A program made the translations under genes and the position numbers. From Hymenochaete sp. R1 (lineage: Eukaryota; Basidiomycota; Agaricomycetes; Hymenochaetales; Hymenochaetaceae), in assembly GCA_019400425.1 (NCBI GenBank), contig JAFREE010000234.1:1-28643 (forward strand): 28,643 nucleotides of DNA, given 5' to 3'. The notes below the pieces were generated by a model. It was not told the DNA's origin. It did not search any database and saw nothing but the letters and a program-made list of their open reading frames with translations. Below, piece after piece: positions 1 to 11,178 of this stretch (position 1 is its first letter; each line of letters starts with the position of its first letter).

Positions 1-561
1 CTTTTATTCCCTACTATATTATCTAATCATCCCCTACTCCCCCACCTCACTCCCACTCGTTTTCTCCAGTAAACCTGCCCTAAACTCATGGTCCGTGCAC
101 CGCTCCACATGGTCCGTGCACACACACTCGCTTAGTATAAATATGCCTAGCCTTTCATGTATAATTCCTCAGTTTTGGAGATAGTCTATTCTTCCCGACT
201 ATAGTCCTTAGCCAAATCCTACCTCCTCTTACAAATCCCCCTCTCTCCTCTAAGTCGTAGCGCGACCTGGTGCCCGCTCCCTCGGCCACTTGTAGTCGGT
301 TGCTGACATAAAGCTGGATATGGAATGGTGAGATGACATCAAGGTGCAAGAACAAGGGTAAATTGCGCACGCGGATTCTTTGACGTTCTACGTCTAGTGC
401 TACAGTCTTGTATTAGCGATTCTCCTTACAGGCGAGATATTTATAAATACTTATTCTTCTTCGAACGCCGCTAACGAGCAAGAAAACATTCTGTATAAAA
501 CTTGAGAGTCAAGCATACAACAATTTTTTTAAGTTACCAAATAAAGATAAGCAAATGCGCG
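1..561. other. No gene recognised (left edge)
   Basis: AT- and CT-rich sequence beyond the 3' end of the gene at 562-1159. I see no convincing coding exon on either strand. The only notable element is the short direct repeat at 87-121, listed separately. Confidence 0.5.
87..121. repeat. 14-nt direct repeat, two copies
   Basis: The 14-mer CATGGTCCGTGCAC occurs perfectly at 87-100 and 108-121, offset by 21 nt. It lies in gene-free sequence. It could be a duplicated protein-binding site or a replication-slippage product, and nothing distinguishes these. Confidence 0.7.
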
Positions 562-1159
562 TTAAAAGTCAAGCGCAGGCAGAGGGTCGACCCAGTCCCT
601 CACTTTCTCCCTTTCAATCCCATCCGTCCGCTCCTCCAACTCCAAATCTCCGACCCACGTCCACGTCATTTCCATATAGTGGGCGCGCTGACAAGAAATC
701 AGCTATGAAATAAAGGGAAAGAGAAAGAGGTAACTTACTATACCCTCCACGGTAAAATCGACCGGCAAATGTATCCATGCTAAGTCGTAGTTCGCGCCGT
801 GCTCATCTCGCGCCTGGAGAAACACAGTGAGATGAACGCGAGGGTCGACTGCAGTCCAATGAATGCGACCGCTTTTAAACCAATCCGATTAGCTTAGAAA
901 CGTATGAACTCAAAATAACGCACCAAACGGTGACCTTATAGAGGTCTTTACACATTTCCCGCGTCTCTGCCGCAAGCATTATAACCCCTCGAATCACAAT
1001 ATCCTCTGCGATTTTTGCCTGCCACTCTTCGCCCGACTTGTATGAATGATTGGGGCCCCAGCGTATCCAAGGGGCGCCGTTGTGACCCCAAAACCCGCCA
1101 CCATTGACCTCGGGCGTGTCGTTGAAACGAGCGTCAGGAGCTGCGACTGTGGTGTGCAT
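562..1159 (-). CDS. Small unknown protein, paralogue of the gene at 16879-17469 (164 aa)
   Basis: Three exons: 924-1159, 739-871 and 562-687 (236, 133 and 126 nt). Introns of 52 nt (872-923, phase 2) and 51 nt (688-738, phase 0) have good GT..AG ends, and the ATG at 1157-1159 opens exon 1. I recognise no named family. The middle looks beta-rich (around RVHLTVFLQARDEHG) and the third exon begins near MEMTWTWV. The plus-strand gene at 16879-17469 shares a Px-I-x-WG segment, an HLT-x-x-LQ strand and a TWTWV motif. It also has both introns at equivalent places and phases and the same 236-nt first exon, which supports this model and common descent. No signal peptide or membrane segment is seen. 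The gene lies just downstream of the transposase on the same strand, so it could be element cargo or a duplicated neighbour. Confidence 0.75.
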
Positions 1160-1782
1160 GGCGGTGCTGAACGGGCTTGGTTTTGGCGATAAGGTTTTAT
1201 ATCAAAGCAAGAGAGACTTGAAGAAAGAGAAAAGATAAATCGCGGCGACAGAGATGTTAGAAAAAAGCGTTAGAAAACATCAAATGTAAACTCAAGGCTT
1301 TACATACCTTAGAAACGGCTGTTAGAAAGTTAGTTACAAGCAATAGCTCAATAGAAACTCTTTGAGGTACTCAAAAGAAGTAAATAAACAAAAGTTTGTG
1401 TCGTGGAATAAGCCCTGAGTTGCCGCTCGATTGAATTGCTTCTGGCAGTAGTCGAAGAGTCAAGAACGAGAAGAAGAGGGGTCACCTGATCACCAAATTT
1501 CCGTTTTGGGTACAGGGTCCAATTTGTCGACGATTGAGCACCAACTGATGCTGCTTTCCCAACTTAACGTTGCCTTGATCGCTCAAAACTGAGCACGATG
1601 TTGATTAAAAGACCGATTCCAGCTAAGTCAGCCAAAAACAGAGGAAAAAAAAAAATTGCACTTTTTGAGCATCGAAGTCCGAGCCCGCCTCCAAGTACCA
1701 CAAGTCCAACGGGTTCGCCCCAAAAAATTTTGGAAAAAAGTGACAGAGAATGGCATACGTTTCGACTTGGATTTCAGAGAGA
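1160..1782. other. Spacer between the small gene and the transposase
   Basis: No coding exon is supported. It contains the promoter of the small gene (towards 1160) and the 3' flank of the transposase (towards 1782), plus an A-rich run near 1641-1660. A terminal inverted repeat of the transposon was looked for here and not found by eye. Confidence 0.5.
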
Positions 1783-4700
1783 CTAGTTATCCGTATCTAT
1801 TATGAGCAAACACTCTCCCGGAAACCACAAGTCCTTTCGTACTGGACAGATCCCAACCTTTCTTACAATGTCAGTATACGAAACCACTCTAGTGTCGTCC
1901 TCGAAATTGCTACTAACGAGCCACATTCTTCCTTGCGTTAGTTCTCTAAAGCGGTCCTGTTCTTCGTAAGTAACGCACAGGCGTTTGAATAGCCTTACTG
2001 TAAAGGCAAACCCAGATTCGCTTTGACGGATTGACTGAATTTGACCCGCCATGAGTTGAGTGTCAAGCTTCAGCAGAATGAAGCTATCCCTCGACCTGCC
2101 TTCTTTTCCCTCCTTGTCGCGATAATTAGCACATGTGAACGGTGTCTCGTCGATCTCACATCTTCCAAAGGCTTTTGCTTTGAAGGATACGCCAGGCGGG
2201 GCGACCCTCTCTTGCGCTACGGCCTTGTTGAGAGGGACAGTAAGGTACTGAGAGAAGATGGAGGCGTTGCCTTTCCTTAGATACTTCTCCATGTACGTCC
2301 TTGGAAAGCAATCTTTCCCGAAATCAGTTCTCAACCCGGCCATCAAAAGTATGGAACTCACTAGCCAGATGATTGGTGCTCATATTTTGTAATAACCCGT
2401 TCAGCCTTTCAGAGGGGTAGGCCCACCAAGACTGAACCGGGCCAAAGTCATAGAAACACCCGGCAAGGTGCAGTGCCATGTGATGATTGGGGACCAAAGA
2501 GCGTTCGAACTCAAATAAGTCCGGGATTCCCTTTACATAGTCAGAAATGCTTCTCTTGAAGCATTCGACGCTTTCTTTTGTCTGAACATGCCGGCTGGCA
2601 ATGTGAGTGGCGTTGGATAAGAGCATGAAGTGTTCGAGCAGACTCTGCATCCTGGGGCCTTCACTCCTTGAGGTAAGTATCTGAATGAAGGTGACTGGGA
2701 AGTTAATCGTGCAAAGAACTTTCCAATTATCGGCCTTGAGCTTCCCGTGGGATGGGCTACCAAAGGTGCGAGGAGGCATTTGAATGTGAGAAGGAAGGAC
2801 GGTGTCTTGCATATCGTTATGCAATGCTTCGAGGTGATATTCAGAAAACTCGCTCTTGCGCTTGACCTTGAGCCGCACAGAATGTTCTATTGTGTCAACG
2901 GATGGAAATTGCATCCGAGTCAAATCTGCGGAGCTTCCCTAGAAAAGCAACTATCTTCGCAAGGTCGCTCGTTTCAGACATTGATGTTGAGGTTCACTCA
3001 CCCAGTCACGAATGGCTTGCAACAACTCTTCTTTTTTTAGATCTTCTGGCACAATTATACCGTTAGCTTTTGCGATCTGTGAAAGAAGGAGTTTGTCTGC
3101 TTTGGCGAATGCGCTGTTGTCAACAGACAAGGTGCGTAACAAAGACCTTTGTAGCTCTCCCAGTACGCTTGCTTGCTTTGATCTCCATTCATCATCGAGC
3201 GGGGATGAGAGCCGTTGCACCATATCGTCCTCAAGGAACCACAAGCGTCGAATGTGGTGCTGATTCAGGCCAAGATGGAGATTGTGCATGGGGTCCACTA
3301 CGACTTGGCGATTTGGATTGTAAAGTGAGGGAATGTCATCCGCCAAACAGTTTAACTCGGACCATCTGACACTGAATTCTCGAGAAATTGCGTCCTTTTC
3401 TTTCCTGCTCGTCGCGCGCAAGTGTTTGAAAGCGTAATTCCGTAAAGCAACATGATCTCTCTCGCCATGCACGAGTGTTAATTTGCGACGGTCTTTCAGG
3501 CGAACCTCTAGGTCCAGATGTGCCCCCGCGCCTCGTCCACCCTGCTCATTCGTATTTGGTTCTGCGATATCCCCTTCCAACTTGCATTTGTGGCAGAGTT
3601 GATGGGAGGCATGGCTCTTGAAGCCGCAAAGCTTCCTTGCGGCAGGCAGATCGCAGCAGATCGGCCCTAGAAATGCCTGGACAAGACGACCTTCAGGGTG
3701 CTTGGCCGTTGCTGAGAGGAATATGCCCTTTGCAAGCCTCAAAAGGTCCTGAACGACAAACCGTAAGTAAGGATGGATCTGTTCCACATCGACTTCCTTT
3801 GGCCCGGGAATCACCGCAGCTAGATACAAGTTAACTGGTTTGTATCTCATGTTAGGAGGAAGGTTGAGGCAGGCAAGCTGGATGACGCCCACTGAGCAGT
3901 GCTTTCCTGCCTGCTTATTTCCCAACGGATTGAAAAAATCAAAGCTCAGAGAGAAAGCCAAACGCAATGGATGCAGCGTGCTAGGAAGTGGGGCCTTGTC
4001 AAACTCTTTCATGAGCTCAGGGATAAATGCGCCATCAAACGCATCGTCCATCTGGTTTGAATCCCTTGCCTTGGTTTGAACGCGCTCGATGATACTCTCC
4101 ACGCCTGGCTGCCTAAGGAATCGGGATAAAAAGTTCGCCATGGGCTGATGAGAAAACTGGCCAACATTCTCGGAGGTTAAAGATTGATTGCAAGGCTTTC
4201 CAACAACTCCAGATAACGGTTCTGCCCCGCAGACCTTGGGGTGAGAGAAGCGCCGAATTGAGCCATTCTTTGAGTCAGAACTGGTCGGGGGGCACGAATG
4301 GATGGCGCGGCAGGATAGGCAAGTGGGGTAAACATCGAAAGGGCTTCCAACGTCGAAAATCTTGTGAAGTGTGTCAATGTTCTCCGGTATTCCTTGACTA
4401 AATTCTTGAAGCTCAGGGCTCATTTGACCGCCGCTGCCCTCGACCGCAAAAGCAATAAGCATATCGGAGATTGTGCGCATTGATTTTAGTATGTGATCTG
4501 ACACCGCACGGGGGAAACTGCCCAGATCCTCCCAACCGATGATCTGAAAGAGAATTTTGCCCAAAACCTCTTGCTTCTTACTCTTTGGCAGGGAAAAGCC
4601 AGGATACTCTGCCACAAAGTGAGTTAAATCATTCTTGTATCACAGCTGGCCAGCTTACCAAATGCTGTTGTAGGGAAAGCGCTGCTGGATGGGATTTGAA

Positions 4701-5151
4701 AGGCCCGCTGTTGCCCGTCAACGCACGAAGATGTTGCAGAGGCCTGGAGGATTTTGCTCCATCGATCCACATGTCCCCTGATGGATGCAAGGATGTCCGC
4801 GGCATCTCTGCTGAATGTTTGACATTTGGCAGCAGCGTCTTCAAAGAACGCTGCTTCCTTTCCATAGAAGATGAGAAGTTCTTGCACTCTCTCAGCTCCC
4901 CCACGCATGACTTCTGTTGCTTTGTACCGCTTCTCCAGGGCCTCTTCAAATTCAAATTTCCGTTTCTCAAATTGCTCCCTCAGGTCGGTTCCGTTATCGA
5001 GCTTACTGCGACGCTTTATGAAAGGAGTAGGGGTTAGCCTAGTTGAGGTATCGCCAGTGGAGACGGCAGCGACACCCACCGGATTTCGAGAATCTTCAGT
5101 CTCATGAAACTGCTCGGGCCTGGCCCTTTTCGGTTGCTTAACGCGAAGCAT
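1783..5151 (-). CDS. TNP2-family (CACTA/EnSpm-type) transposase, apparently complete, 1068 aa
   Basis: Cut-and-paste DNA transposase of the TNP2 type common in basidiomycetes. It is expected to act in the nucleus on its element's ends. Four exons join in phase: 4659-5151, 3002-4608, 2362-2938 and 1783-2312. The introns are 50, 63 and 49 nt, with donors GTAAGC, GTGAGT and GTGAGT. Residues 1-160 are charged and predicted helical. A Cys-rich segment follows (C261, C264 and later Cys). The core has FDFFNPLGNKQAGKH (about 387-401), the CDLPAARKLCGF region with a following HxxCHKC (about 483-506), and VVVDPMHNLHLGL (about 600-612). The third exon carries a GKLKADNW segment and FGPVQSWWAYPSERLNGLL. 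The length fits an intact family member, and no stop or frameshift is needed, so recent or current activity is possible. The third intron's acceptor (AAAG) is the weakest join. Terminal repeats were not identified. Confidence 0.92.
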
Positions 5152-5510
5152 ACGTGCTTGGGATCCGGTGGGTGGGCGGCTTGTTTTTGAATTAGAAGAC
5201 GAGGTTTTGAAAGGCGGGGTAACGGTGTTGATTCTTTTTGTTTGGCAGGATATTCCTCAAGAGCTTTTAAACACTAGTTTGCGGGGCGAAGAATGGGGGG
5301 CCGTTTAGAAAGGGTCGGTCTTGTACGCAGGGAGGGCGACGGGAGGCTCGCCCTGGGGAGCAACTCGGACAAAGGCAGGTTTAAAAAGATGGGCGGCCAC
5401 GAAAAAGCACGTGAGCGAGTGGCATTAATATTTTTAAAAGCCCGGGTTTGGAGATCGACTCGACCCCTTCACAAATAACATCATAAACTTGCTCTTTCAG
5501 CCGCAATGTC
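5152..5510. other. Transposase 5' flank and RING-gene 3' flank
   Basis: No gene is supported. It must contain the transposase promoter, reading leftwards. An AT-rich stretch near 5426-5440 sits between a CACGTG at about 5411 and a CCCGGG at about 5443. These resemble parts of the bipartite motif listed elsewhere but with wrong spacing. A CACTAG at about 5269 could be part of a CACTA-type terminus, but no partner was found. Confidence 0.4.
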
Positions 5511-6688
5511 TCATTCTAAATCATCAGAATCCAGAAATATCCCGATGCTGAAGGTCCCTACATGAAAGGGTGTATTCTTGTTTGCAAACGGTGCGAAAAA
5601 CCCACTCCAAGGGTCGGACCCGAGGGCGCGCTCCTCAAGTTCTCTTTCGGAAGTCCCAGGCCGACTCAGGAAATCGACCAGGGGAGCACAGTCTACTGGC
5701 GCCGTTTCTATTTCCTTTCGACACGTGGGGCAAGTGTATCTTGGGCTTGGTCTTTTCATCTTCCACTCGGCAGCAGATTCCAAGGCTCGAACAAAAACGA
5801 TCGGGTTGCCAAGGGTCTCTATTACCTCCTCAGGCACGGTGTCCTCAAAGCTCTCAAGAAATTCCTTGTGCCGCTCAACGTGCTTCTCGTATGTCTCCTT
5901 GATCCAGTCATGGATACACACTTTACAAAAAATGTGCGAGCAAGGTAATCTGCATGTTTCGAAGGTGAGCCTCCGTCGCTTAGACGTTGGAAAAAGGGCT
6001 TACATTGCAGGGGTCGACGCCACGGTATCATTGCAAATAACGCATGCAATTTGAAGTGCTGCCTACAGGTATTGCAATCGTTTGGTATCTAGTCAGCACC
6101 TGACGTCAGATATCAAGGGGAAGCGTTACCTTTGAAGAGCCCGCAATTTCTTCCTTGGAATCACCACCCGATACCCTTAAATTCTCAAGATCAAGCTCAA
6201 GCAAGCTATTCCTCTCTTTTTCAGCCAATAAATTTGCTGCATTGATGTCGGATTCTTCTCTTGCCTCGCCCAGCAATCGACACATGAGGTCTGCGTCCTT
6301 CAACAGAGAAGAATAAAGAAAGAAATTTGGGCTCAGCTCAGTTTTATTGGTGATGGAAAGTGGATTTACACCGGCTTACTTTCCTCTTCTGGTGAGCTTC
6401 TCCCTTGTATTTTTCCAGCTCTGCCTTCAGGCGATTTATCTCTTGATCCAATGCAACGACGTCCTTGGATGAAACGGAAAGCTCCTGGGTCGCAAAAAGG
6501 TTTTTGAGAAGAGGGGTTTGAACGCTTACAATTGGCTGGGGCGTCCTCGCCCCGCCTTCTTCTGAATGGCCCCCCTCTTGCTGGCTTGTTTCTAGGCGCC
6601 CATTGGGGCGCTCAATCCTGTAGGGAGCGACCCTTGAAGGACGCGATGCCCGTTTATTGGAACCAATCGGGGGATCGGAATTTCTCAT
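5511..6688 (-). CDS. C3HC4 RING-finger protein, possible E3 ubiquitin ligase (324 aa)
   Basis: Four exons: 6380-6688, 6130-6297, 6004-6062 and 5511-5949. Introns of 82, 67 and 54 nt join in phase. A low-complexity N-terminus and a heptad-like coiled coil (about residues 85-150, with INRLKAELEKYKGEAHQ in it) precede a RING finger assembled across an intron: C166-x2-C169, C182-x-H184-x2-C187-x2-C190, C252-x2-C255. All eight zinc ligands are present. The 61-residue gap between the sixth and seventh ligands is far longer than the usual few tens or fewer. It is helical and charged, so it looks like an insertion. RING proteins usually recruit an E2 enzyme for ubiquitin transfer, and the substrate is unknown. 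The frame stays open just upstream of the chosen ATG (6686-6688), so an additional 5' exon is possible. One copy of the bipartite CACGTG/CCCCGGG motif lies 177 nt upstream. Confidence 0.85.
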
Positions 6689-6864
6689 GCAGACTTGATG
6701 CAGATCTGAGGTAGCGGTGAGTGGCGATTCCCGGTGGTGGCCCAGGACGACGCCCTTTTAAGTCCTATGTTGATCTTGTGGCTCGTAAATTAAGGCTAGT
6801 GGCTCAGAAAGTCATTCATACGCTTGAAACCCCGGCGGCTCAAAGGCAGATTAAGCGACAGATT

Positions 6865-6893
6865 CCCGGGGACTCCGTGCAATTGAGCACGTG
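6865..6893 (-). promoter_or_regulatory. Bipartite 29-nt motif, copy 1
   Basis: On the minus strand: CACGTG, an 8-nt spacer, then CACGGAGTCCCCGGG. It lies upstream of the RING gene, between it and the BTB gene, in the same orientation as both. The geometry matches three other copies (16499-16527, 17700-17728 and 23911-23939). CACGTG is a classic bHLH E-box. The partner of the GC-rich half is unknown. Confidence 0.55.
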
Positions 6894-6998
6894 CGACGTT
6901 GGACCGAACAAACAAACAAACATAAAGCTCGGCTTCCGAAAAGGCAGGTAAGGCGCCATTTTTCTTCTTGGTACCATGTTTGTACATTCAAAAGCAAG

Positions 6999-7924
6999 TT
7001 AATCAAGAATAACATCCCCCTCTAGCATATCCTTCATCATGGCCTCATCTTCATCCAGCTCCTGATCCTCTTCAGGCGACTTATGGCCCAAGCTTTGGGC
7101 AGCAAACGCACAGGGTGGCACCCCTGCCGCACCATCGGCCGAGAAACGCGGCCAGATAAACTCAGAACGCGGGGAATCGACCTCCATCTCATCAACGACG
7201 TGATGGTGCTGCATATGGTGTCAAACCTGCTCCGCAAATCAATGCACCGGAGTCGCACTCACCGTCAATATGCCAGCATCTCGGCGCCATACGAGCTCCA
7301 ACATGCGGACTAGAACTTCTACCCCGACCTGCTGTCCCTCCTGCAACGATAAACAGGCAGGACGGTTGAGCAGACGCTGAATCTCAGGGGACCCCCAGCG
7401 TTCCACGCCGTACTTCTGCGCAAGCTCGATCTTCCTAGCAGACGTGAGCCCCATGCCATCTAAACGACTCAATGCCTTTTCATAGACGGCTGTAAAACCC
7501 CACAAAACCGACCACTTCAACGCCCGTTCAAGGTCAATGTCGGAGATATCTCTTTCAGGGAGGCCAAGGGCTCTTTGATTTGAGGTGAGCATTAAACACA
7601 TTCCTGGAATAAAACATTCGCTCACGGAGGAAACATTACTTTCAATAGCGATCTGAACTCTTGAGACGGGACGCCAACTAACTTGAGTTTCTGAGAGCCT
7701 TGCCTTGAGAACTTTTCTTTGAACACAGGGCTCATTGAGAACGGAAGAATGTCAACGCGGAATACATATCCCTGACACTGTAGTTTTGTGCGGGTGCCAA
7801 ATTTAAGCAATCGCCTCTAATTCTTCACTTGTCGACACCAACTCACCTCAATCTCGACTAGCCTTGTCGAGAACAAAGGATCATCTTTCACAGACGGCGA
7901 CAAGATCCTTGGCGATGCCGGCAT
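6999..7924 (-). CDS. BTB/POZ-domain protein (249 aa)
   Basis: Four exons: 7847-7924, 7626-7777, 7263-7572 and 6999-7208. Introns of 69, 53 and 54 nt join in phase and donors are mostly GTGAGT/GTGAGC. The pattern is the small basidiomycete BTB family. It has the short leader DPLFSTRLVEIE, then a BTB core running from GYVFRVDILPFSMSPVFKEKF through a VPSQEFRSLLKVMFPP segment. A helical region with DLERALKWSVLWGF and LTSARKIELAQKYGV follows. The C-terminus is acidic. BTB domains mediate dimerisation and often link substrates to Cullin-3. No Kelch, MATH or zinc finger is attached here, so the specific role is unknown. The start is the ATG at 7922-7924. A stop lies in frame upstream if the region before 7967 were an extra exon. 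Confidence 0.85.
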
Positions 7925-8249
7925 CACATAGCTGAACAGCCTTGCTGCAGTCTGAATGCACTCGCATCAGATTTTGCGATAAGAAAGCATAGGCAGAATC
8001 TCACCTGCATATTTTCAAGCGCAAAGGCAGGGAAACAGAATACTAAACGAGGATTGGGACGATGAGAGAGGGGATACAACTGCCGCTGCTTTTTTGCACC
8101 GCATGTTTTATATCATCGGTTCTCTCCCGCCAACTCCCTCGCCCCCCACGGAAAGGCAGCCTTCCACGTTTTCTTTGACGTCTCACAATGGGACATCTGC
8201 CGGTTGAGAGTATTTTCATGACCCTCTTGGTTCTGTAGGGCAAGCAGTC
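7925..8249. other. BTB 5' flank
   Basis: Presumed promoter of the BTB gene. Minus-strand reading frames run through here but lack convincing exon structure. Nothing else is recognised. Confidence 0.35.
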
Positions 8250-8828
8250 GTGCCTTTGAAGAATAAGCTGCTGTTTGATGCAAAGGGAATCTTCACGGAT
8301 GAAGAATGGAGCGGCTGCCTGTGGGGCTCGACTCACAAAAGCCGGGAAAAGAAAAGGATTAGGCCCGCCATAAGCGTGGCCTTTGACTACTTTTTGCTCG
8401 GTCTTGACCTGCAGCTTCATTCAAGGCCCCAGGCTCAAGCATAAGCCTACAATCGCCAGGAGAGCGGCTCCATTACAAAGGGCAGCTCATCCTGGGTGAA
8501 GAACAAGGGCGACTAGCTGCGTTTCACGCACATTCGCACGTCATTCTTGGCTTTTGACGACGAAAGCTGGTCTCCATTCAAAAGCACCGGCCCTACTCTC
8601 AATTACGCATGCCCTTCAGTGGAGGCTGCCTCAAGCTGAAATCAAACTTATCAAAGCAGATGCGGTCCAAACAAGCGCCGAGTCCCCCGCGTCAAAGGCT
8701 GCGGCGATCGTGATGTAACGGGGCTCAAGTCAATTTGCACAATGCGATTGGAGGCGTATTTTGAAAGAGGTTACTTTACAAGCCGACGGTCAACAGGGAG
8801 AAGAAGCGAGAAAGGTTTTCTACTTTAG
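8250..8828 (+). pseudogene. Possible decayed reading frame with three internal stops
   Basis: One plus-strand frame looks coding-like over about 580 nt (for example LLFDAKGIFTDEEW early, FDDESWSPFKSTGPTLNY later). It is broken by TAA at 8442, TAG at 8514 and TGA at 8637, all in the same frame. No family is recognised and introns do not obviously remove the stops. It may be a gene relic or chance. The opposite strand also has an open frame, so this is a weak call. Confidence 0.25.
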
Positions 8829-11022
8829 ATGGAGAATGGGAAAGCCGAAGGAGGGAAAAAAGGTGAGCAAAGTCTATTAGATTTAATGGCTTGGCTCCCA
8901 GAGCCGCGCAATGCTTGTTCCCACTATCGATCCAAAACAACCAGCCGCGCGTATCCTGAAAATCAGCGGAAAAGCAAACGGTCCGCATGCAGACGAGGAG
9001 CACCAAATACAGATGGTGCACTGAAAGCGAAAATTCAGCTGCTGTTGGTTGCGTAACAAAGATCAAATACGACTTGCATTTGTTTGGATTGAAACCCGCA
9101 TGGCAAGCCCGAAACTGATCCATTACATCATTTAAGGATGACGGTAATGTAAGAAATCGATAGGGACACAGAACGTTTGTGGCGTCAGAGTGAACACGTT
9201 CGATGAACCTTGAGGATAGTAACGCCAAAGCAGCAGGATCGTAGATGCTGTAGCCTGCGCTGGATATGGCATTAACGACCTCAAGGCTGATGTTGAAGTA
9301 GTCCGATTTGTTCAGGCCGCTTTTGATACCGGCGGCTGCAGTCGTGATGTCAGAGAGAGGGGGGGCAAGACCTCGGGCTGTAGTAAGCATGATTGCTTGC
9401 AAAAGTCAAAAAGCAGTCGAAAGGCGTAAGTACCAAGCTGATTCGTGATATTATAAGTCGAGGTCAAAGGCGAGGAAGTAACGACTTGGAAGCCTTCAAG
9501 CTTCCGGTGCGCACCATTTAAGCTACTTTGGTTCTCCGAACACGTGTCAGCTCAGGCCCTACTGAGCCTTTCAAACCCCCTCCCGAAGAGTCACACTTTC
9601 GTGAGGGTCCAGATTGCCTCGTGTGGTTTGCATATCTCTTAGCAGCTCTGTCCCAATTGTGAGCAGCCTTTGTGCTTTCGCTAAACCGATAGCGGTCGGC
9701 CCTCTTTGTCGTTTGATGTTAAACTAAAATTTGTACTACGGCGGCTTTCAAATTCACAAAGAGCGATGGTCGCAAAGGAAAGGGGAATCGGAGCCCAATC
9801 GGATGAAGTTCTTTCTAAACAACGCCGGCTTAATTTTCAACAGCAGGCGTTCTGGCTTTGTGACGGCGCCGTGCTTTAAAACGGTCTCATTCGAGACAGG
9901 CGCCATGCCCTTGCGCTCCTTCGGCATTTCGCAGGTGCCGTCGCGTTTGACAGGCTGTTTCATCGATAGGCTTAAGGTTGTCAAGTCAAAGATCACACGG
10001 TGCAGAGCACTTCATAACGTGGCAGTTTAAAATTTAAACTCTAAATGTATTAAAAAAACCAAGCGTAGCTCCCAGGCTGCAAAATCCCGAAAGCGTGCGC
10101 CGAAGCTAGTAACAGGGTGACTTTCAATTTATGCGCTTTGCTTCGGCTAAGGCCGTCATGACCATGGTCTTCAACACCCACGAACTTTCATATGCATGGA
10201 AAGGAACATGAGGATGAGTTTTTTGAACCTAAAAGATCATATTCTTAGGGTTAGAGTTTGAGAACAACTTGATGGTAACGAAGGGGCAGACCTCTGTATT
10301 TAGATCTTCGAGTGCTTTTACGTTCTGATTGCTGATGCATGCTGAGGCGTTGAGGAACCATTGGACGTTCTCCGCGATGGTTATCTACGCGTATTGGAAA
10401 TGCTGGGATCAGCATCATGGCCAATCAAGAAAAACGTGGCGAGAGACGCTTCACCATGACCCCCTTAAACCCAGCTTCGTTCCATCCGCAAAGTTGCAAA
10501 GCTTGGAATAAACTTTTTCGATTGGCTTTGATGCCGGTGAAAGGGCGTCCAATAGCTATGTTTAAAAAACACCGGTTAGAAGAGATGCAGTTATCACACA
10601 CCTATGCACCTACGTATTCCATTCCAGGCATCGAGCGTCGTTCCTGTCTTCGGTTCGCTCCTTTTAAAGCCGTTTTCTTGAAAAGAACGAGGAGTTTGGA
10701 GACCCAAACTCTGATGGGGTCCCGGTGGCACGGCGGCAACTTGAAGCACTTTAGCCCTGAGTTCACCTAGCGCTTGGGCAGGAGATAAGCTCAAGCAAAG
10801 CACAAAGGCGGTGCGTTTAGGTTACATACTTGTCGCGCCATTTCCAGTTGCACTCCTCAATGGCAAACGGGTCGGCGTTGAGTCCCTTGCAACCGACGAC
10901 GCTCTTTTTTCAGCATGTAGCTTTCCCTGCATCCTTGCTGACGTGCGAATCGGTCCTTGTCGGTCTGCCAGTGAAGGCCATTGTGCTGGTGCTCCTCTGT
11001 CGTCCACCCAGTCGTCTGCGCA
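8776..11022 (-). CDS. Unrecognised multi-exon gene, possibly decayed
   Basis: Several minus-strand exons join well. These are 10614-10756, 10455-10555, 10384 down to 10292, and 10124-10228, separated by introns of 58, 70 and 63 nt. The first of these introns has a textbook TCTAACC branch point. A block ending at 10830 (with FAIEECNWKWRDK) joins upstream through a 73-nt intron. The block before that (about 10885-11022, WTTEEHQHNGLHWQTDKDRF) connects only if one base of a GGG run near 10884 is discounted. Further blocks follow: about 9754-9960, about 9560-9720 (IGLAKAQRLLTIGTELL), then 9540 to about 9070 (PPLSDITTAAAGIKSGLNKS). The joins between 10124 and 9720 are unresolved. No motif identifies the product. 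Either it is a diverged gene I cannot splice fully, or a recent pseudogene. Confidence 0.4.
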
Positions 11023-11178
11023 ATTCTGTCCATTCAGTGTCCGTCTTCAGTCAATTGCAGTCTCCGCACCACGAACCTGCCAGTGAAAGCTCAAGGCGAG
11101 AGCCTGTACTAGTAGTAGCAGCTGTGCCTGTGCCATTCCGATTTGAGATCGAAGTAGAATTGTAAGTGGAACCATCAT

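Noticed and set aside
5265..5275. CACTAG as a possible CACTA transposon terminus upstream of the transposase
   Set aside because: No inverted partner was found near the other end (500-1780), and a 5-6 nt match is expected often by chance.
5505..5564. Short plus-strand peptide start (MSHSKSSESRNIPMLKVPT) after an AT-rich promoter-like stretch
   Set aside because: Only 19 codons, antisense to the well-supported 3' end of the RING gene.
8043..8420. 125-codon minus-strand open frame
   Set aside because: Low-quality composition, no splice partners, and it overlaps a competing plus-strand frame. Probably a shadow.
10244..10251. Telomere-like TTAGGG near 10246
   Set aside because: A single unit in gene-rich sequence. 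It falls inside a predicted intron whose branch point is TCTAACCC on the other strand.
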